Counted from the stretch's first letter, positions 19,914 through 29,256 are shown. The stretch is DNA of 64,000 bases from Virgibacillus oceani (GCF_014638995.1 NZ_BMFR01000001.1:434001-498000), one strand, 5' to 3'. Notes: a model not told the origin generated them from the sequence alone. Program-made: numbers and translations.

Positions 19914-21545
19914 ATGAAAAACTGGCAAACGAAGGAAGAATTAACGGAACTTTTATGCTCTTTAGTTAATCATCAAAGTGTAACTGGCAGCAACGCGGAA
20001 ATCGCATTGGCAGAATATATTTATCATTTGCTTGCACAAAAAGAATATTTTCAAACCAACCCTGAATTATTAAGATTGCATCCATTAGATGACGGCAGAA
20101 GACTACTTACAGCGTTAGTTAAAAAGAATGCTGCGAAAGAAACAGTTATTTTATTAAGCCACTTTGACGTTGTCGATGTAGAAGATTATGGATCACTAAA
20201 AAATCTTGCCTTTCTTCCAAGGGAGTTAACAAAAGAAATAAATAAACTCAAAGATCAATTACCAGAACATATACAGCAGGATTTAAATTCTGGTGAATGG
20301 TTATTTGGCCGGGGAACGATGGATATGAAAGCAGGGTTATCCTTGCACTTGTCTATGCTGGAAAAAGCAATTGACAGTGAGTTCGATGGAAACATTCTTC
20401 TGTTAACCGTTCCTGATGAAGAAATGAATTCAAAAGGGATGCTGACTGCGCTGCCGGTTTTAAATGAATTACAGAAGAGTGAGAATTTAACTTTTCAAGC
20501 ATGTCTTAACGGTGAGCCCATGTTTAGCAAATACCCAGGCGATCCTTCACATTATATATATACGGGTTCAATCGGAAAGGTACTTCCCGGTTTTTATTGC
20601 TATGGGAAAGAATCACATGTCGGTGAACCATTTGCAGGTATTAACCCAAATTTAATGATTAGTTTTTTATCCCAGCAGCTAGAGTTAAATGAGGCATTTA
20701 TCGAAAAAATTGGTGATGAAGTAACACCTCCTCCAACCAGTTTAATGCAGCGTGACTTAAAGGAAAAATACTCTGTACAGACACCACATGCAGCAATTGC
20801 AATGTACAATGTTTTATATTTAAAACAAACTTTTAACCAAATTAATCAAAAATTGCTTGAAAGTGCTAAAAAAGCCGGAAGGGAAATAGAAAACTATGTA
20901 AAAGAGAAGGCAGATAATTTCGCTGACCTGGCATCAGATTTTGCACTGCCCAATATTAGTGTAAACATTTTGATGTATCAAGAATTATATAACGAAGCCG
21001 TGAAACGATATGGAAATAATGAAATAAAAAGACGGCAAAATTTGTTAGTCAGTCAGAGAGACAAAGGGGACCGGGATTTTTCTACTTTGCTTGTTCAGGA
21101 GTTAGCAGCAATGTGCAAAGACTTGAGTCCGATGATTGTACTCTTTTATAGTCCGCCATTTTATCCTGCTGTATCATCGTATAATGATCCGTATATAAAA
21201 GGTGTAATGGAATCCATCACGGAAAAAACATCGCGATCTTACAATATTGATTTAACTGTCGCAGAATTTTTTACAGGACTATCAGATTTAAGCTATGTTG
21301 GGCCAGTTTCATCTCAAAGTACGTTAGGCCAATTAACAGCAAATATGCCCCTGCAAAACAATGGATTTGTTTTTCCGGAAGATATCATGGAAAAGCTGAC
21401 AATGCCAATATTAAACATTGGTCCTAAAGGAAAGGATCCGCATCAATGGACCGAACGCCTAGAATTGACGTACAGCTTTGAGTATTTACCAGAGATTCTA
21501 ACTAGTGCCATACATCAATTGCTAGAAACAAAGTCATTTGGGTGA
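19914..21545 (+). CDS. M20-family amidohydrolase, RocB/YqjN-like
   Basis: 543 aa, much longer than peptidase T because of extra segments typical of the RocB group linked to arginine utilisation. Metal-site segments are LSHFDVVDVED, GRGTMDMKAG and VPDEEMNSKG. The substrate is unproven. The ATG at 19914 has GGGAGG 8-13 bases upstream; the frame extends back to 19866 without a signal. It is divergent from the GDPD operon, matching yqjN beside namA in B. subtilis. Confidence 0.82.
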   Translation: MKNWQTKEELTELLCSLVNHQSVTGSNAEIALAEYIYHLLAQKEYFQTNPELLRLHPLDDGRRLLTALVKKNAAKETVILLSHFDVVDVEDYGSLKNLAFLPRELTKEINKLKDQLPEHIQQDLNSGEWLFGRGTMDMKAGLSLHLSMLEKAIDSEFDGNILLLTVPDEEMNSKGMLTALPVLNELQKSENLTFQACLNGEPMFSKYPGDPSHYIYTGSIGKVLPGFYCYGKESHVGEPFAGINPNLMISFLSQQLELNEAFIEKIGDEVTPPPTSLMQRDLKEKYSVQTPHAAIAMYNVLYLKQTFNQINQKLLESAKKAGREIENYVKEKADNFADLASDFALPNISVNILMYQELYNEAVKRYGNNEIKRRQNLLVSQRDKGDRDFSTLLVQELAAMCKDLSPMIVLFYSPPFYPAVSSYNDPYIKGVMESITEKTSRSYNIDLTVAEFFTGLSDLSYVGPVSSQSTLGQLTANMPLQNNGFVFPEDIMEKLTMPILNIGPKGKDPHQWTERLELTYSFEYLPEILTSAIHQLLETKSFG

Positions 21546-21611
21546 CATTTTTATGAAAAAGAGGTAAACTTATATAAATGAATGACCATTCACTTCCTTG
21601 GGGGCTTATAC

Positions 21612-22574
21612 ATGAAGGTATTACACGATACAATTACTAAACTAACACTGCCAACACCATATGCGGTTGGAGATGTGCATGTTTATCTATTAAAAGGAGA
21701 TACATTGTCATTAATTGATGCAGGTGTGAAAACAAAAGAGGCGTGGGAAGCGCTGACATACCAACTAAAACAAATAGGGTATCAACCAAATGATATTGAA
21801 CAAATCATATTAACGCACCATCATCCAGATCACATTGGGTTAGTAGGGGAATTTTCAAGAATTCAAACTATAGCTGGACACAGCATTAATAATTTATGGT
21901 TAACAAGAAATAAATCATTTTTAAAGCGTTATCAGCAGTTTTTTAATGACTATTTTGTCGCTTCTGGTGTTCCAGACAGTTATATGCAATTCCTGGATAA
22001 ATTAGATTTGCCATTACGGTACGCTGGTGTTGGAGAACTAACTGCAAAATTAGATGAGGGGGATGTTCTGCCTGGTCATGGCGATTGGCAAGTTATCGAA
22101 ACGAAAGGACATGCACAGAGTCATTTATCATTTTTACGGGAAGCAGATGGAGCCTTTCTTGCAGGGGATCACCTATTGAAACACATTTCTCCAAATCCGT
22201 TATTGGAACCGCCAATTGATGAGGAATCTGAGCGTCCAAAACCGATTTTGCAATATCGGACAAATTTACTGAAGTGTCTTTCATTGGATATTAAAACAGT
22301 TTATCCTGGACATGGAGAAATTTTTACGAATGTAGCTGAATTAATTCCAGCCCGTTTAGAAAAACAGGAACAACGAGCAGCTAAAGTACTTGATATGCTA
22401 AAAGAAAAGGAACATACACCTTTTGAAATTTGTAAAAAGCTTTTTCCGAAACATATTGATCATGAACTTGACCTGACAATTTCCGAAACAATCGGTCAGC
22501 TTGATTTTCTTGAAAACGAGGGATATATTACAAAATACAGTGACAATGATGTATTTGTATATCATGTGAAATAG
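21612..22574 (+). CDS. Metallo-beta-lactamase-fold hydrolase (YqjP-like)
   Basis: 320-aa hydrolase with the THHHPDHIG metal motif, a later GHAQSHLSF histidine, LAGDHLL aspartate and YPGHGE histidine, the complete two-metal set. A C-terminal winged-helix-like tail follows (about 260-320). Start at 21612 after GGGGGC; upstream ATG at 21582 has no ribosome site. Precise substrate unknown. It is followed 8 bases later by an SDR gene. Confidence 0.83.
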   Translation: MKVLHDTITKLTLPTPYAVGDVHVYLLKGDTLSLIDAGVKTKEAWEALTYQLKQIGYQPNDIEQIILTHHHPDHIGLVGEFSRIQTIAGHSINNLWLTRNKSFLKRYQQFFNDYFVASGVPDSYMQFLDKLDLPLRYAGVGELTAKLDEGDVLPGHGDWQVIETKGHAQSHLSFLREADGAFLAGDHLLKHISPNPLLEPPIDEESERPKPILQYRTNLLKCLSLDIKTVYPGHGEIFTNVAELIPARLEKQEQRAAKVLDMLKEKEHTPFEICKKLFPKHIDHELDLTISETIGQLDFLENEGYITKYSDNDVFVYHVK

Positions 22575-22582
22575 GTGGTAGT

Positions 22583-23377
22583 TTGAGTAGAAGTATTTCG
22601 AGCAAATCAATTATTGTAACAGGGGCATCAAGTGGTATTGGTGAGTGTATTGCCTGGCATATTGCTAAGAATGGCGGCATCCCTATTATGATCGCCCGTT
22701 CGATTGGGAAGCTAGCACGACAAAAACAAACGATTGATCAAATGCTTGGAGCTCAGTCATTTGTGTATCAAGCGGATTTAACTAATCAGACAGAACTCGA
22801 GAATGTTTTTAAACAAATTTTATCAGAACATAAACAAATAGATGGTTTAATCAATAATGCGGGTGCGGGAGTATTCGATTATGTGGAAACGATGAAACTC
22901 GCTGATATGGAAAATATGTTTCATTTGAATGTGTTTGCACTGATTCAAGGAACGGCGCTTGTGTTGCCGCATTTCTTGGCAAAACAGGAAGGGCACATTA
23001 TTAATATAGCTTCACAGGCTGGCAAGATTGCGACACCGAAATCAGCTATTTATGCCTCTACTAAACATGCAGTTCTTGGATTTACAAATGCACTGCGTTT
23101 AGAAATGAAAGATATGGGTGTTCATGTTATGGCGGTAAATTTAGGCCCGGTTCGTACAAACTTTTTTGATGCAGCTGATCCGAACGGTACATATCAAAAA
23201 AGCATTGACCGCTATATGCTTGATCCCGACAAAGTTGCACGAAAAGTTGTTCGGCATTTATTTACGAATAAACGTGAAATTAATTTGCCAAGATGGATGG
23301 ACCTTGGCAGTAAACTGTATCAGCTTTTTCCAAAATTCATGGAATTTTTATTAAGAAAACAATTTAACAGGAAATAA
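22583..23377 (+). CDS. Short-chain dehydrogenase/reductase (YqjQ-like)
   Basis: 264-aa classical SDR. The cofactor motif TGASSGIGE lies near residue 12, followed by NNAGAG, catalytic Ser in NIASQAG and YASTK with the Tyr-Lys pair. The start is TTG at 22583 after AGGTGG. The gene sits in one unit with the YqjP-like hydrolase and is followed by a terminator. The substrate cannot be deduced. Confidence 0.87.
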   Translation: MSRSISSKSIIVTGASSGIGECIAWHIAKNGGIPIMIARSIGKLARQKQTIDQMLGAQSFVYQADLTNQTELENVFKQILSEHKQIDGLINNAGAGVFDYVETMKLADMENMFHLNVFALIQGTALVLPHFLAKQEGHIINIASQAGKIATPKSAIYASTKHAVLGFTNALRLEMKDMGVHVMAVNLGPVRTNFFDAADPNGTYQKSIDRYMLDPDKVARKVVRHLFTNKREINLPRWMDLGSKLYQLFPKFMEFLLRKQFNRK

Positions 23378-23402
23378 AAACAGTCATACCGGCTGTTTTT
23401 TA
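23377..23402 (+). terminator. Terminator after the SDR gene
   Basis: AAAACAGTC (23377-23385) pairs with GGCTGTTTT (23391-23399, one G-T pair) around a 5-nt loop, within a run of T. Confidence 0.8.
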
Positions 23403-23435
23403 TTTCCTTGTAAGTACTTGACTATATCCGAACAC

Positions 23436-23774
23436 CTATAAAATTGTAACATCTATAATGTCATCAAAAGAAATCCATGTACTATTATTGGGGGAGACAA
23501 GTTTCATCTGTTCGGGAGTTGTTTTTTTAATCTTTCCGGAAAGGCACTGGTCATGATAGGGGTGAAAGATTTGAATTTTTACATCCTTTTCTTGTTGTAT
23601 CGCATCCGAAATTAATTGGGAAAACAATGAAATCTGTTGTTCGTCAAAAATAGGTTTCGTTTGTTTTTTTAATTCTTTTTGATGTTCCCGTATGCGCAGC
23701 TTATGTTCCGGCAGCATCATCCGACTCGATTCCCACATTAAATTATGACCTTTCGTTAATTTGTTTGGATTCAT
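23436..23774 (-). CDS. YolD-family protein
   Basis: 112-aa protein with the YolD-like signature: N-terminal MWESSRMMLPEH, then a helical middle and a C-terminal WISFDDIIDV segment. YolD proteins are usually encoded next to the Y-family polymerase UvrX/YqjW and are thought to act with it. Here the polymerase gene lies upstream on the same strand but is separated by about 545 bases of repeat-rich DNA. The biochemical role is unknown. Confidence 0.8.
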   Translation of the reverse strand: MNPNKLTKGHNLMWESSRMMLPEHKLRIREHQKELKKQTKPIFDEQQISLFSQLISDAIQQEKDVKIQIFHPYHDQCLSGKIKKTTPEQMKLVSPNNSTWISFDDIIDVTIL

Positions 23775-23822
23775 TTGCTCTTCCTTCTTTCCTATTGGTT
23801 CCTTTTTTGCTGTCTTTTACTA

Positions 23823-23842
23823 CACAGTTTCCGTAAACTGTG
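23823..23842. repeat. Small palindrome upstream of yolD
   Basis: CACAGTTT (23823-23830) and AAACTGTG (23835-23842) form a perfect 8-bp inverted repeat with a 4-base spacer, about 50 bases upstream of the yolD start. It could be an operator or a short hairpin. Confidence 0.4.
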
Positions 23843-23892
23843 ACGTAAATACTTGTGGTGATTTCGCTTCATTTTGGATGCTCCTTGGTCCC

Positions 23893-24008
23893 GCAGCCCG
23901 TATACACTACGCTTTCCGTGGGCGGCTGATGAGCCTCCTCACGCTGACGCGCTCCGTGGTCTCACCGATGCCTCATCTCCCACAGGAGTCTCCGTGTATA
24001 CGGGCTGC
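23893..24008. repeat. GC-rich intergenic palindromic element A
   Basis: A 116-bp element bounded by a perfect 15-bp inverted repeat GCAGCCCGTATACAC (23893-23907) / GTGTATACGGGCTGC (23994-24008). The interior contains GAGCCTCCTC, GTGGTCTCACC and CAGGAGTC blocks. It is far more GC-rich than its surroundings and has no convincing coding frame. It resembles REP/MITE-like intergenic repeats of Bacillaceae, a statement from memory. Confidence 0.75.
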
Positions 24009-24120
24009 TAGTAAGTGTATTTATAACGTAATCATGATTTCTTAAAGATATTATAGATACTTTATATTTAATAATTACAATCTATGCATGTACCGATATA
24101 TATTAATTCCACTTCACTAG

Positions 24121-24246
24121 TCCGGCATCGCTGCGGGCGGTGACTCCTGCTCAGAAAAGCACGAGTCCGGAGACACCAAAGAGTGGTTTTCTCGAGGAGG
24201 CTGAGGCCGTGCCCTAAGGTGCGCATCCGCCCGCAGCGATCCCGGA
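24121..24246. repeat. GC-rich intergenic palindromic element B
   Basis: A 126-bp element with 20-bp ends matching at 19 of 20 positions: TCCGGCATCGCTGCGGGCGG (24121-24140) and its reverse complement at 24227-24246 with one mismatch. Read on the minus strand, the interior holds CAGCCTCCTC, GGTGTCTCC and GCAGGAGTC. This is the same block order as element A, so the two are diverged copies in opposite orientation. Confidence 0.75.
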
Positions 24247-24319
24247 CGGCGACCCGAGAATATTACGTCGCATTTTACGTCTTTTGTGTAAAAACAACAA
24301 TTTTTTAGAAAATAGCTTT

Positions 24320-25552
24320 TTATTTATAATGTCCGCCAATTTTTTCGGCTCGACTATATGCCTGCCCGGCACTGGTTAATGAAGAGGCTCGCACAATAGC
24401 GGTGGGCCCATATTTTGTATAGATATAATCCATCGCTTCATTAAGGTGTTCCTTTTTTAGCGAAAAATCAAAGAGACTTAATTGATAAGGGTCAGCTGGC
24501 TGCAATTGCGATAATGTTACACCGGCACTGCGAATTGGCAAGCGATTCCAGTGGATCTGGAATAAATGCAGAGCCGCATGGTAAATATCCATATCAAAAT
24601 TGGTTGGCGATGAAAGCTTTAGTTGCCGGTGAAATCCAGTGGGGAAATTAAAATCAGCTCCACGTATTCCGAGTGATACCGTATTTCCCCGGTAACCACC
24701 GGTTCTGGCTCGTCTTGCAACTTCTTCACTTAATTCCAGTAGAATTACTTTAATTTCGTCAAATGCTTCATAATCCCTTGGCAGTGTCATATGATGCCCT
24801 ACCGCCTTTTGCGTATCATGTGTTTTAGCAGTGACGGGAGCATAATCTATTCCGTTTGCAATTTGCCATAGTACCTCCCCGTTAATGCCCCATCGTTTTT
24901 TTAATGCGTCTACAGAAAAATTTGCTAACTGACCGATTTTTTGAATGCCCAATCGTTCCAAGTGATGTTTCATTCGGCTGCCTACTCCAAACATTTTGCC
25001 AATAGGGAGCTCCCACATCATTTCTTGCATATTTGTTTTATCCAACTGAAAAATACCATCTTGATTTTTTTTAGCAAATGCATCACAGGCAATTTTTGCA
25101 AGTGCTTTATTTGGAGCAATTCCGACCCGTGCATAAACACCTGTTTCCTCCTTGATCTCTTGCTGTATTTTTCTTGCCATTGTAAATGGGGTGCCGAATA
25201 GCTTCAAGCTGCCTGTAAGGTCTAAAAACTGTTCATCAATGGAAAATACCTCAACAAGATCTGTATACTGTTCCAATATGGTTGTGATTTGACATGACAT
25301 ATCAATGTAACGCTGCATTCGCGGCCGTACCACAACGGCATTCGGACATTTGGCTAGCGCTTGCCACAATGCTTCAGCAGTTTTCACGCCATATTTTTTG
25401 GCTAATGGACAGGCTGCCAAGATTATTCCGCTTCGGCGCTCGGGATCTCCTGAAACAATAACGGGCTTGTTTTTTAATTTTGGGTTTTCTGCTTTTTCAA
25501 CAGAGGCATAGAATGATTGCATGTCAACCAAAAAAATAACTCTTTTCATCAC
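24320..25552 (-). CDS. Y-family DNA polymerase, PolY2/YqjW (UvrX group)
   Basis: 410-aa error-prone polymerase. Palm motifs FLVDMQSFYASVEKA and FSIDEQFLDLTG hold the catalytic acids. GVGSRMKHHLERLGI is the thumb hairpin, and QLSLFDF near residue 375 is a clamp-binding peptide. The start is GTG at 25552 or ATG at 25549, both after AGAGGAAAC. Two LexA-like boxes flank its -10. It differs from PolY1 (14461) and is the partner group of YolD. Confidence 0.9.
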   Translation of the reverse strand: MMKRVIFLVDMQSFYASVEKAENPKLKNKPVIVSGDPERRSGIILAACPLAKKYGVKTAEALWQALAKCPNAVVVRPRMQRYIDMSCQITTILEQYTDLVEVFSIDEQFLDLTGSLKLFGTPFTMARKIQQEIKEETGVYARVGIAPNKALAKIACDAFAKKNQDGIFQLDKTNMQEMMWELPIGKMFGVGSRMKHHLERLGIQKIGQLANFSVDALKKRWGINGEVLWQIANGIDYAPVTAKTHDTQKAVGHHMTLPRDYEAFDEIKVILLELSEEVARRARTGGYRGNTVSLGIRGADFNFPTGFHRQLKLSSPTNFDMDIYHAALHLFQIHWNRLPIRSAGVTLSQLQPADPYQLSLFDFSLKKEHLNEAMDYIYTKYGPTAIVRASSLTSAGQAYSRAEKIGGHYK

Positions 25553-25572
25553 AAGTTTCCTCTCTAATTTTC

Positions 25573-25615
25573 AGAACAAACGTTTGTATAACTATTATAT
25601 GCGAATATATGTTCT
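25573..25615 (-). promoter_or_regulatory. PolY2 promoter bracketed by two LexA-like boxes
   Basis: On the plus strand, AGAACAAACGTTTG (25573-25586) and CGAATATATGTTCT (25602-25615) each approach the Bacillus LexA consensus CGAACRNRYGTTYG with one or two mismatches. Between them the minus strand carries TATAAT (25594-25599). Paired boxes around -10 suggest tight SOS repression. Confidence 0.65.
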
Positions 25616-25680
25616 TTATTCAATGGAAATTGTTGTATGAATGAAAAAAGATAGGGAAAAAGGAGGGGTATCGTAAAAAC

Positions 25681-25707
25681 AGGAATGTCTTTAAAAAAGA
25701 CATTCCT
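25681..25707 (-). terminator. Terminator after the aldo/keto reductase gene
   Basis: Perfect 12-bp stem AGGAATGTCTTT (25681-25692) / AAAGACATTCCT (25696-25707). On the minus strand it is followed by GTTTTTACG, so it serves the reductase transcript. Confidence 0.85.
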
Positions 25708-25716
25708 GGGTAATCG

Positions 25717-26637
25717 TTAGCGATGATTGGTGTAATGCATCTGCTTAGTAGATGCTTTTATGGCTTGATATCTTTCATTAGACAGTAACGTTGCCTGTGT
25801 AATAGCTGCATTTTCAGTAACCTGAACAATAGAACTCGCTCCGAATACAGCACTTGCGATAGCGGGGTGGTGAAGCACATATTGTAATGCAGTTGTATTG
25901 AGAGAGGTGTCTACCCCAACAATATTTTTTATTTCATCATATACCCTAACCAATTCCTCATACGAATAATCCAAAAATCCTTCACGTGATTTCCGCTCGA
26001 TTTGCTGGTGTCCCTTGTTACTCAATATTCCTTTAGCCAAAGGCCCCCGTGCCAGAACGCTAACGGCATGTTGATGAAGCAGGTCGAGCATTTCTTCTTC
26101 AGGTCTAGGATCCAATATACTATATTGCATCATTACAGCATCAATGTTTGAACGTTTAACATATTCTCGAATTACATTAGGACGAATCGATGAAATTCCA
26201 TATGCCCGGATAATACCTTCTCTTTTTAGATCTTCAAAGGCATCAATTGATTCGTCAATTGGGTCATCAATTGTACCGCCATGCAGCATATAAAAATCAA
26301 TATAATCTGTTCTTAAACGCCTCAGACTATTTTTTACACCAGCTTTGATGTGTTCTTTAGAAGGGTCCCAAAACCAATCTTTCGTATCCTTGTTAAAATG
26401 ATTGCCAACCTTCGTAGTTAAAATAATCTGATTCCGTTTATTATGAATGGCGTTACCAACAATTTCTTCATTTATCCCAAAATCGTACAGATCAGCAGTA
26501 TCTAAGTGATTTATACCAACCGACAAAGCATGATCAATAATTTCCTGTGCTTTGGTTTTGTCAGTACCAAGTGACATACAGCCAAGTGTCAGTTCTGATA
26601 TATATAAATCTGATTTACCAAGCTGGTTTTTCTTCAT
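25717..26637 (-). CDS. Aldo/keto reductase (YqkF-like)
   Basis: 306-aa NADPH-dependent oxidoreductase of the AKR fold. LTLGCMSLG, DTADLYDFGINEEIVG with the catalytic Tyr, LTTKVGNHF with the catalytic Lys, and FYMLHGG with the substrate His are present. GAAGGAAAACA precedes the ATG. The physiological substrate is unknown. The gene is divergent from nudF, as in B. subtilis. Confidence 0.88.
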   Translation of the reverse strand: MKKNQLGKSDLYISELTLGCMSLGTDKTKAQEIIDHALSVGINHLDTADLYDFGINEEIVGNAIHNKRNQIILTTKVGNHFNKDTKDWFWDPSKEHIKAGVKNSLRRLRTDYIDFYMLHGGTIDDPIDESIDAFEDLKREGIIRAYGISSIRPNVIREYVKRSNIDAVMMQYSILDPRPEEEMLDLLHQHAVSVLARGPLAKGILSNKGHQQIERKSREGFLDYSYEELVRVYDEIKNIVGVDTSLNTTALQYVLHHPAIASAVFGASSIVQVTENAAITQATLLSNERYQAIKASTKQMHYTNHR

Positions 26638-26752
26638 TGTTTTCCTTCCTCCTCAATCCTATTTTCTTTTATTGTAAAAATAGTGCTTTGTAAACTCAAG
26701 AATTTCACTTATGGTAAAATGAAGGAAGCAAATATAAGTGGGGCTGATTTGA

Positions 26753-27301
26753 ATGAAAAAATTGGAAGAAAAAACAATAAATACGGAAAAAATTTATAAT
26801 GGTAAGGTTGTAAAATTACAGGTGGATGAGGTTACATTGCCAAATGGAAAAACATCTGCAAGAGAAATCATAAAGCATCCAGGTGCGGTAGCAATAATTC
26901 CAATTACCAAGGATAACAAAATTGTATTTGTTGAACAGTATAGAAAGCCATTAGAAAAAACACTGGTAGAAATCCCGGCGGGTAAACTGGAAGCAGGGGA
27001 AAAACCGGAAGTAACAGCTGTACGTGAATTAGAGGAAGAAACAGGTTATACAACAAGTAATCTGACCTATGTTACTTCTTTTTACACTTCACCAGGCTTT
27101 GCTGATGAATTAATGTATATTTACATGACAGATCAGCTGGAAGCCCTGCAGGAGAATGTTACTGGCGATGATGATGAATTTGTTGAGCTTTTAGAGCTAA
27201 CACTAGATGAGGCGAAAATTTATGTAAAAGATCAGCGTATTCATGATGCGAAAACAAACTATGCCATAATGTATCTGGAAACTTTGGAGATGATGAAATG
27301 A
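26753..27301 (+). CDS. nudF: ADP-ribose pyrophosphatase (Nudix)
   Basis: 182-aa Nudix hydrolase. The Nudix box (GX5EX7REUXEEXGU) runs from GKLEAGEKPE to RELEEETGY around residues 78-100 and is complete. It splits ADP-ribose to AMP and ribose 5-phosphate. A TGGTAAAAT extended -10-like element lies at 26712-26720. The stop overlaps the next start (ATGA), showing coupling to the EndoQ-like gene. Confidence 0.92.
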   Translation: MKKLEEKTINTEKIYNGKVVKLQVDEVTLPNGKTSAREIIKHPGAVAIIPITKDNKIVFVEQYRKPLEKTLVEIPAGKLEAGEKPEVTAVRELEEETGYTTSNLTYVTSFYTSPGFADELMYIYMTDQLEALQENVTGDDDEFVELLELTLDEAKIYVKDQRIHDAKTNYAIMYLETLEMMK

Positions 27302-28464
27302 ATTCTTATTTTGCCGATATGCATATTCATATTGGAAGGGATATGTACAATAAGCCAGTTAAAATTACTGGAGCGAAAAGCTTAACATTAACGAATATTT
27401 TAAAAGAGGCTAGTCGAAACAAAGGTATTCATATGGTAGGTGTCATCGATAGCCACGCTCCAGCCGTACAAGAAGAAATAAAACAATTAATCACTGAGGG
27501 CAAGGCAGAAGAATTAAAAGATGGTGGAATTCGCTTTGAAAAGGTAACGCTATTATTAGGATCGGAAATTGAGGTATACGATGAATACTGCAAAGGGCCA
27601 ATTCATGTTCTGGCGTTTTTTCCAACTCTTCGGAAGATAGGTGCTTTTTCTGAATGGTTAACAACGAAGATGAAAAATATTACGCTGAGCTCCCAGCGCT
27701 ATTATGGGACTGGGAAAGAGCTTCAGTACAAGGTAAAGGAATTGTCAGGCATATTTATTCCTGCACATGTGTTCACACCATTTAAAAGTATGTATGGTAA
27801 GGGTGTTAACCAGTCGTTGACAGAAGTGTTTGATCCTGACTTAATTGATGGGATCGAGCTTGGATTAAGTTCGGACACTCAAATGGCTGATCAGATAGAA
27901 GAGCTTCATGATTTCACGTTTGTATCAAATTCTGATGCACATTCTTTAGCGAAAATTGCACGTGAATACCAGGAAATTCGTATGGAGGAAGCCTCTTTTA
28001 AGGAATTTTATTGGGCATTGCACCATGTGAATGGTCGGGAGATAGTACAAAACTTTGGCATGAACCCGCAATTAGGAAAATACCATACAACGGTCTGCAG
28101 CAACTGTTTAGAACCGGTAGCTTATAAAACGAAGCAATGTCCAAGCTGTGGTTCTAAGAAAATTATCAATGGCGTGTTTGATCGAATCCAAGAATTAGCA
28201 AATGCCACCACAACAAGGAAGCGGCCACCCTATCTATACCAGGTTCCTTTAGAGTATCTACCATCACTTGGTCCAAAAACGTTTCAAAAATTACTGGAGC
28301 GTTTTCAAACAGAAATGAATGTCATACATTATGCTTCACTTGAAGAATTAAAACAAGCAGTACCTGAAAAACTAGCAATAGCTATTACGGAAATGAGAGA
28401 AGGAAAATTGACGATTAAAGCAGGTGGCGGAGGAAAGTATGGAAGTATTACACATGCAGATTAA
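27298..28464 (+). CDS. EndoQ-like PHP-domain DNA endonuclease (TIGR00375 family, YqxK)
   Basis: 388 aa. The N-terminal PHP domain has ADMHIHIGRDMYN and VIDSHAPA metal residues plus FIPAHVFTPF and SNSDAHS. A CxxC...CxxC zinc ribbon follows (CSNCLEP ... CPSCGSKK near residues 264-283), then a C-terminal helix-hairpin-helix-like YLPSLGPKTFQKLLE. This matches endonuclease Q, which nicks 5' of deaminated bases. Activity here is inferred from family. The gene overlaps nudF by 4 bases. Confidence 0.85.
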   Translation: MNSYFADMHIHIGRDMYNKPVKITGAKSLTLTNILKEASRNKGIHMVGVIDSHAPAVQEEIKQLITEGKAEELKDGGIRFEKVTLLLGSEIEVYDEYCKGPIHVLAFFPTLRKIGAFSEWLTTKMKNITLSSQRYYGTGKELQYKVKELSGIFIPAHVFTPFKSMYGKGVNQSLTEVFDPDLIDGIELGLSSDTQMADQIEELHDFTFVSNSDAHSLAKIAREYQEIRMEEASFKEFYWALHHVNGREIVQNFGMNPQLGKYHTTVCSNCLEPVAYKTKQCPSCGSKKIINGVFDRIQELANATTTRKRPPYLYQVPLEYLPSLGPKTFQKLLERFQTEMNVIHYASLEELKQAVPEKLAIAITEMREGKLTIKAGGGGKYGSITHAD

Positions 28465-28512
28465 TTGTTTTTTCTAAAGGAAATATAATCCCTATTAAAA
28501 AATAAACATTTT

Positions 28513-28542
28513 GGTATTTTTAATTGGAATTCTTCATAGTTT
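28513..28542 (+). promoter_or_regulatory. Candidate sigma-E promoter of spoIIM
   Basis: GGTATTT (28513-28519) and CATAGTTT (28535-28542), spaced by 15 bases, approximate the sigma-E elements KMATATT and CATACANT. spoIIM is sigma-E-dependent in B. subtilis. The match is only partial. Confidence 0.35.
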
Positions 28543-28580
28543 TTAATAATAGATCATCTTTAGTTGAATGGAGGATTCCG

Positions 28581-29219
28581 ATGTACCAAAAAAGAACTCT
28601 AGTATTTAATCATGTAAAAGAACATGCAGCAATTTATATTTTTATGATCATACTGTTTTTAACAGGTGTAATTTTTGGTGCAATAATAGTTAACAGCATG
28701 AATCCCGTACAGAAGCTGGATTTATTTTTTTATTTGGAACGATTCTTTGGTCAAATCGCTGATAACCAACAAATTGAGAATAGTGAGATATTGAAAAGCA
28801 GTTTTTTTTATCATGCTAAATATCTACTATTACTATTTATCCTTGGTTTATCTGTGATCGGCTTGCCAATTGTTTGGATATTAATATTTTTGAAGGGATT
28901 AGTAGTTGGATTTTCAGTGGGATTTATTGTTAACCAGCTTGGACTGCAGGGGCTATTCCTAGCATCATTATCGATTGCACCACAAAATATTATAATAATT
29001 CCAATCTATATATTGGCAGGCAGTTTATCGATGATTTTCTCATTAACGTTACTCGGTAAATTATTTTCACACAAATTTACACAGCCAATTTTGCAGCCGT
29101 TTGGCAGATATATTACGATGTTTGCCCTATTACTGGCAGGTTCGTTGATTGCTGCTGGTCTGGAGGCATTTGTGGCGAATGAAGCAATGGAAACTCTAAT
29201 TCAATCCCTTTATAAATAA
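28581..29219 (+). CDS. spoIIM: Stage II sporulation protein M
   Basis: 212-aa membrane protein with about five hydrophobic segments (roughly residues 20-45, 80-105, 105-130, 135-165, 185-205). It belongs to the SpoIIM/SpoIIP/SpoIID machine that drives septal peptidoglycan dissolution during engulfment. The ATG at 28581 has TGGAGG 7-12 bases before it; the frame is open back to 28524 without a signal. Location just before fur is as in B. subtilis. Confidence 0.9.
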   Translation: MYQKRTLVFNHVKEHAAIYIFMIILFLTGVIFGAIIVNSMNPVQKLDLFFYLERFFGQIADNQQIENSEILKSSFFYHAKYLLLLFILGLSVIGLPIVWILIFLKGLVVGFSVGFIVNQLGLQGLFLASLSIAPQNIIIIPIYILAGSLSMIFSLTLLGKLFSHKFTQPILQPFGRYITMFALLLAGSLIAAGLEAFVANEAMETLIQSLYK

Positions 29220-29256
29220 TAATAATTATTATATAATATATAATATCGAATTTAGA

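Noticed and set aside
23761..24045. 94-aa plus-strand frame across the GC-rich repeat
   Set aside because: It spans palindromic element A and has a repeat-derived composition; no ribosome site of quality.
29219..29256. Fur box in the AT-rich run upstream of fur
   Set aside because: The repeats are simple AT palindromes; the site beside -35 fits the PerR consensus better.
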